From assembly GCA_043820045.1 (NCBI GenBank), contig JBDREF010000445.1:1-7193 (forward strand): DNA of 7,193 nt. Direction: 5' to 3'. Positions 5,015-7,193 of this stretch are shown here, piece by piece. The notes under the pieces were generated by a model. That model made no database searches, was not told where the DNA came from, and worked only from the letters and a program-made list of their open reading frames with translations. The translations under genes and the position numbers were made by a program. Origin of the DNA: JBDREF01 sp043820045. Lineage in GTDB: Bacteria > Planctomycetota > Phycisphaerae > Sedimentisphaerales > Anaerobacaceae. Numbering within the stretch: the first letter of the stretch is position 1; each line of letters starts with the position of its first letter.

Positions 5015-6218
5015 GACAGTAAATGCGGGCCATGTTGTCGGGTACTGCACGAACGTGCACGCGGGAGAAGATCTCGACCGATATCTGTCCAGTCTCGAAA
5101 GATATTCCCTGGACGTCAAAGCAAGAATTTCTAATGAGCAGCCTCTTGCTGTCGGGCTCTGGCTTTCCGCCCGGACGGCGCGCCAGATGCTGGCCGAAGA
5201 CCGCCTGGGAGAGTTCAGGGATTTCCTCGAATGTAACGGCCTGACGGCATTTACCATGAACGGGTTTCCATACGGCGACTTTCACGGAGAGACGGTCAAG
5301 TACCAGGTGTATAGGCCGGACTGGACCCAAGCTGAACGGCTGAATCATACAATAAACCTGATAAGAATCCTGACCGAGCTTATGCCGGAGGGTTCCGAAG
5401 CCGGCATATCCACGCTGCCGCTCGGCTGGCCACGCGGCGAATTCGACTACGACAAAGCTGTGGGCAATCTCCTGCAAGTGGCGGAAGTCCTGAGAATCAT
5501 CGAACTTCAGACCTCGAAGCTGATTCATCTGGATATAGAGCCGGAGCCCGGCTGCATCCTCAGCAGCAGCCGCGATGTCGTATCATTCTTCAAAAACCAT
5601 CTCTTGCGCAGCCGAGACGACAGTGACATTCTGCGATACATACGTGTCTGCCATGATATCTGTCATGCGTCGGTCACATTCGAGGACCAGGAGACAGCAG
5701 TAAAAAACTACGCCGACAGCGGCATCCGGATCGGGAAGGTTCACGTATCCTCGGCTCTGCATGCGGATATTTCCGCCGACAATTTCCAGCCTGTCTTCGA
5801 ACAGCTAAGAACCTTTCAGGAAGACAGGTACCTGCACCAGACGTATATCAGACAATCCGGGCGAGTAATGTCATACGATGATTTGCCGGAGGCGATAAGT
5901 AATGTCAATTCCCACACGGCTGGCGCGCTGCGATGCCATTTCCACCTGCCGATCTTCATTGAAAAATTCGGTCATCTCAAGACAACCAGCCATGAGATTG
6001 TTGACTGCCTGAAAAACATTCGTAAGATAAGCGATTGCAGGCATTTTGAGATAGAGACATATGCGTGGACCGTCTTGCCGGATGAGTTGAGAACCGATGA
6101 CCTGGCCGGCGGCATCGCAAAGGAGTTGCTCTGGATGCAAGGGCAGTTGGCGAAACTTGACGGACTCGACGAGAGTAATCCGGCCCCGGCGCGCCGGGAT
6201 GATATTTCAAATGCTTGA
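5007..6218 (+). CDS. eboE: EboE, TIM-barrel metabolite traffic protein (sugar isomerase-like)
   Basis: The protein has 403 residues and fits EboE, annotated elsewhere as a xylose-isomerase-like TIM barrel of the ebo cluster. Recognisable features are YCTNVHAGE (13-21), FTMNGFPYGDFHG (82-94), STLPLGWPRG (135-144), HLDIEPEPGC (174-183), KVHVSSAL (244-251), CHFHLPIF (310-317) and the C-terminal FEIETYAWTVLP (347-358). The repeated His and Glu residues at barrel strand ends suggest a metal-binding site, as in sugar isomerases, but the reaction is unknown. There is no signal peptide or membrane segment, so it should act in the cytoplasm. ATG 5007 is chosen because it overlaps the eboB stop (ATGAATAG) and puts the conserved YCTN-H-GE near the N-terminus. 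An in-frame ATG at 4968 would add 13 residues inside eboB. Confidence 0.87.
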   Translation: MNRTVNAGHVVGYCTNVHAGEDLDRYLSSLERYSLDVKARISNEQPLAVGLWLSARTARQMLAEDRLGEFRDFLECNGLTAFTMNGFPYGDFHGETVKYQVYRPDWTQAERLNHTINLIRILTELMPEGSEAGISTLPLGWPRGEFDYDKAVGNLLQVAEVLRIIELQTSKLIHLDIEPEPGCILSSSRDVVSFFKNHLLRSRDDSDILRYIRVCHDICHASVTFEDQETAVKNYADSGIRIGKVHVSSALHADISADNFQPVFEQLRTFQEDRYLHQTYIRQSGRVMSYDDLPEAISNVNSHTAGALRCHFHLPIFIEKFGHLKTTSHEIVDCLKNIRKISDCRHFEIETYAWTVLPDELRTDDLAGGIAKELLWMQGQLAKLDGLDESNPAPARRDDISNA

Positions 6219-6239
6219 CGCAGTATTGAACGGATTCGT

Positions 6240-7121
6240 ATGCGTACGCTCATAAAACAATACGCGGCACTGACCCGCATATGCAACCTGCCGACCTGCT
6301 GGACGAACGTGCTCACAGGAGCCGCCATCGGATCGATAGCGGCCTCAAAACCTCTCGCCGTAGCGCCCGCAGTCCTCCTGGCAATCATAATCAGCCTGTT
6401 CTACATGGCAGGCATGGCCCTGAACGACCTTCTCGATCTGAAGATCGACCAAAAGGAAAGGCCTGACAGGCCGATAGCCTCCGGACGGATATCGCAAAGG
6501 GCAGCGCTTATCTTCATTATCCTGCTGTTCGTCGCAGCCATGGCCCTGCTGCTGATATTCTTCCCGCACTGCATATACTTCGCGATTCTGCTGTGCGCAA
6601 TGATAATACTGTACGATATGACGCATAAACGATTTTCATTTTCTGTAGTATTCATGGCCTCATGTCGCGCACTGGTCTATGTCGTATCCGCTTACGCCAT
6701 ATTCGGTCGCAGCACAAAAGAGTTCCGGGCGGACACAGCCTTAGCGTCAACAATACTCGCCTTGTATATCGCATTTATGACAATTATCGCGCGAAGTGAA
6801 AACAAGCAGCAGATAGACAAGAGCCGATGGTTGTCCGTTGCCGTTATATTACTGGTGCCGGCGGCATTCTTACTGTCCCTGCCGGAGCAGTTCTATCCGT
6901 ATATTATTGCCGTCATCCTGCTGATATTACTTATAAGGGCGGCGGTGTTTGTATTCGGTGAGCCGCCGAAAATAAAGCCAGCTGTATTGACATGGCTTGC
7001 CTGCATATGCCTGCTGGACTGCCTGTTCCTTGCGATATTGGCCGAACCTGCGGCGGCTTTGACGGCCGGCGCATGCTTTGTTATTACTATGCTGAGTCAC
7101 CGTAAGATCGGAGGCACATGA
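6240..7121 (+). CDS. eboC: EboC, UbiA-family membrane prenyltransferase
   Basis: This is an integral membrane protein of 293 residues, a usual UbiA length, with about eight or nine hydrophobic segments. The prenyl-diphosphate/Mg2+ motif is clear: NDLLDLKIDQKERPDRPIASG (62-82), with Asn62, Asp66 and Asp70 in the NxxxDxxxD pattern. The second motif of the family appears as LYDMTHKR (124-131), a YDxxxK form rather than a second triple-Asp. The family transfers a prenyl chain from a soluble diphosphate onto an acceptor in the membrane. In this cluster the acceptor may be the EboD-derived cyclic compound, which is inference. It starts 21 bases after eboE with a weak ribosome binding site, and its stop is separated from the next ATG by one base (TGATATG). 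Confidence 0.88.
   Translation: MRTLIKQYAALTRICNLPTCWTNVLTGAAIGSIAASKPLAVAPAVLLAIIISLFYMAGMALNDLLDLKIDQKERPDRPIASGRISQRAALIFIILLFVAAMALLLIFFPHCIYFAILLCAMIILYDMTHKRFSFSVVFMASCRALVYVVSAYAIFGRSTKEFRADTALASTILALYIAFMTIIARSENKQQIDKSRWLSVAVILLVPAAFLLSLPEQFYPYIIAVILLILLIRAAVFVFGEPPKIKPAVLTWLACICLLDCLFLAILAEPAAALTAGACFVITMLSHRKIGGT
7109..7114 (+). promoter_or_regulatory. Ribosome binding site of the eboF-like gene
   Basis: CGGAGG lies inside the end of eboC, 8 bases before ATG 7123. It is the strongest Shine-Dalgarno match in the window and fixes the downstream start. Confidence 0.55.
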
Positions 7122-7122
7122 T

Positions 7123-7193
7123 ATGAGCAGTCCGACCGCTGTAATCCTGGTCGTAGGACTTAACAAGTCGCTAATCGGCGAGTTCTCGCCGAA
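7123..7193 (+). CDS. eboF: 5' end of EboF-like alkaline phosphatase/nucleotide pyrophosphatase family gene
   Basis: Only 23 codons are present before the window edge: a start Met, then a hydrophobic strand AVILVVGLNKSLIGEFSP. A beta strand followed by VGL and a LxGEFSP turn is what the N-terminus of EboF looks like, where the alkaline-phosphatase superfamily core begins; the metal-site residues would follow beyond the window. The gene begins one base after the eboC stop, has a strong ribosome binding site, and occupies the place of eboF in known clusters. The assignment rests mainly on context. Confidence 0.6.
   Translation, partial: MSSPTAVILVVGLNKSLIGEFSP

Noticed and set aside
1..7193. 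CRISPR array, tRNA or rRNA genes, transposase
   Set aside because: No regularly spaced repeats, no cloverleaf or rRNA stretches and no transposase motifs were seen on either strand.

Overview
The window looks like part of a Planctomycetes-type chromosome, probably of the Phycisphaerae/Sedimentisphaerales kind. This is a judgement from two things: a tandem pair of Tat-exported Gfo/Idh/MocA oxidoreductases with the sequence style common in that phylum, and an ebo gene set with small extra genes. No rRNA or tRNA is present to confirm the lineage. GC content looks moderate. The sequence may come from a metagenome, so single-base lesions should be read with care.

Left third (1-2276, minus strand): two paralogous secreted Gfo/Idh/MocA-type NAD(P)-dependent oxidoreductases lie in tandem, 29 bases apart. 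The upstream copy (2276 down to 933) is interrupted by one in-frame TGA at 1598-1596, splitting it into an N-terminal dinucleotide-binding half and a C-terminal half; everything else in it is intact. The downstream copy (903 to beyond position 1) is open to the window edge. Both starts are preceded by the same 12-base leader at the same distance, so the duplication seems to have included the ribosome binding site.

Divergent region (2277-2510): about 230 non-coding bases carry a plausible sigma70-type promoter towards the ebo genes (2439-2467) and a weaker candidate towards the oxidoreductases (2366-2338).

Right two thirds (2511-7193, plus strand): an ebo cluster in the order eboD (3-dehydroquinate synthase-like sugar phosphate cyclase), an unnamed 102-residue helical protein, eboB (TatD-like hydrolase), eboE (TIM-barrel, sugar-isomerase-like), eboC (UbiA-like membrane prenyltransferase) and the first 23 codons of a gene that fits eboF (alkaline phosphatase/nucleotide pyrophosphatase superfamily). 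Genes overlap by 8 bases (eboD/small gene, eboB/eboE) or are separated by 1-21 bases. The one real gap (4048-4204) holds a 92-base palindromic repeat. From published work on other organisms, ebo clusters are linked to export or trafficking of a precursor metabolite: scytonemin monomer in cyanobacteria, a nematode-repelling product in Pseudomonas, and a plastid operon in eustigmatophyte algae. The actual reactions are unknown. Here the set suggests a cyclised polyol-like metabolite, joined to a prenyl lipid and processed at the membrane. No eboA is visible within the window, and the 102-residue protein is the least understood member.
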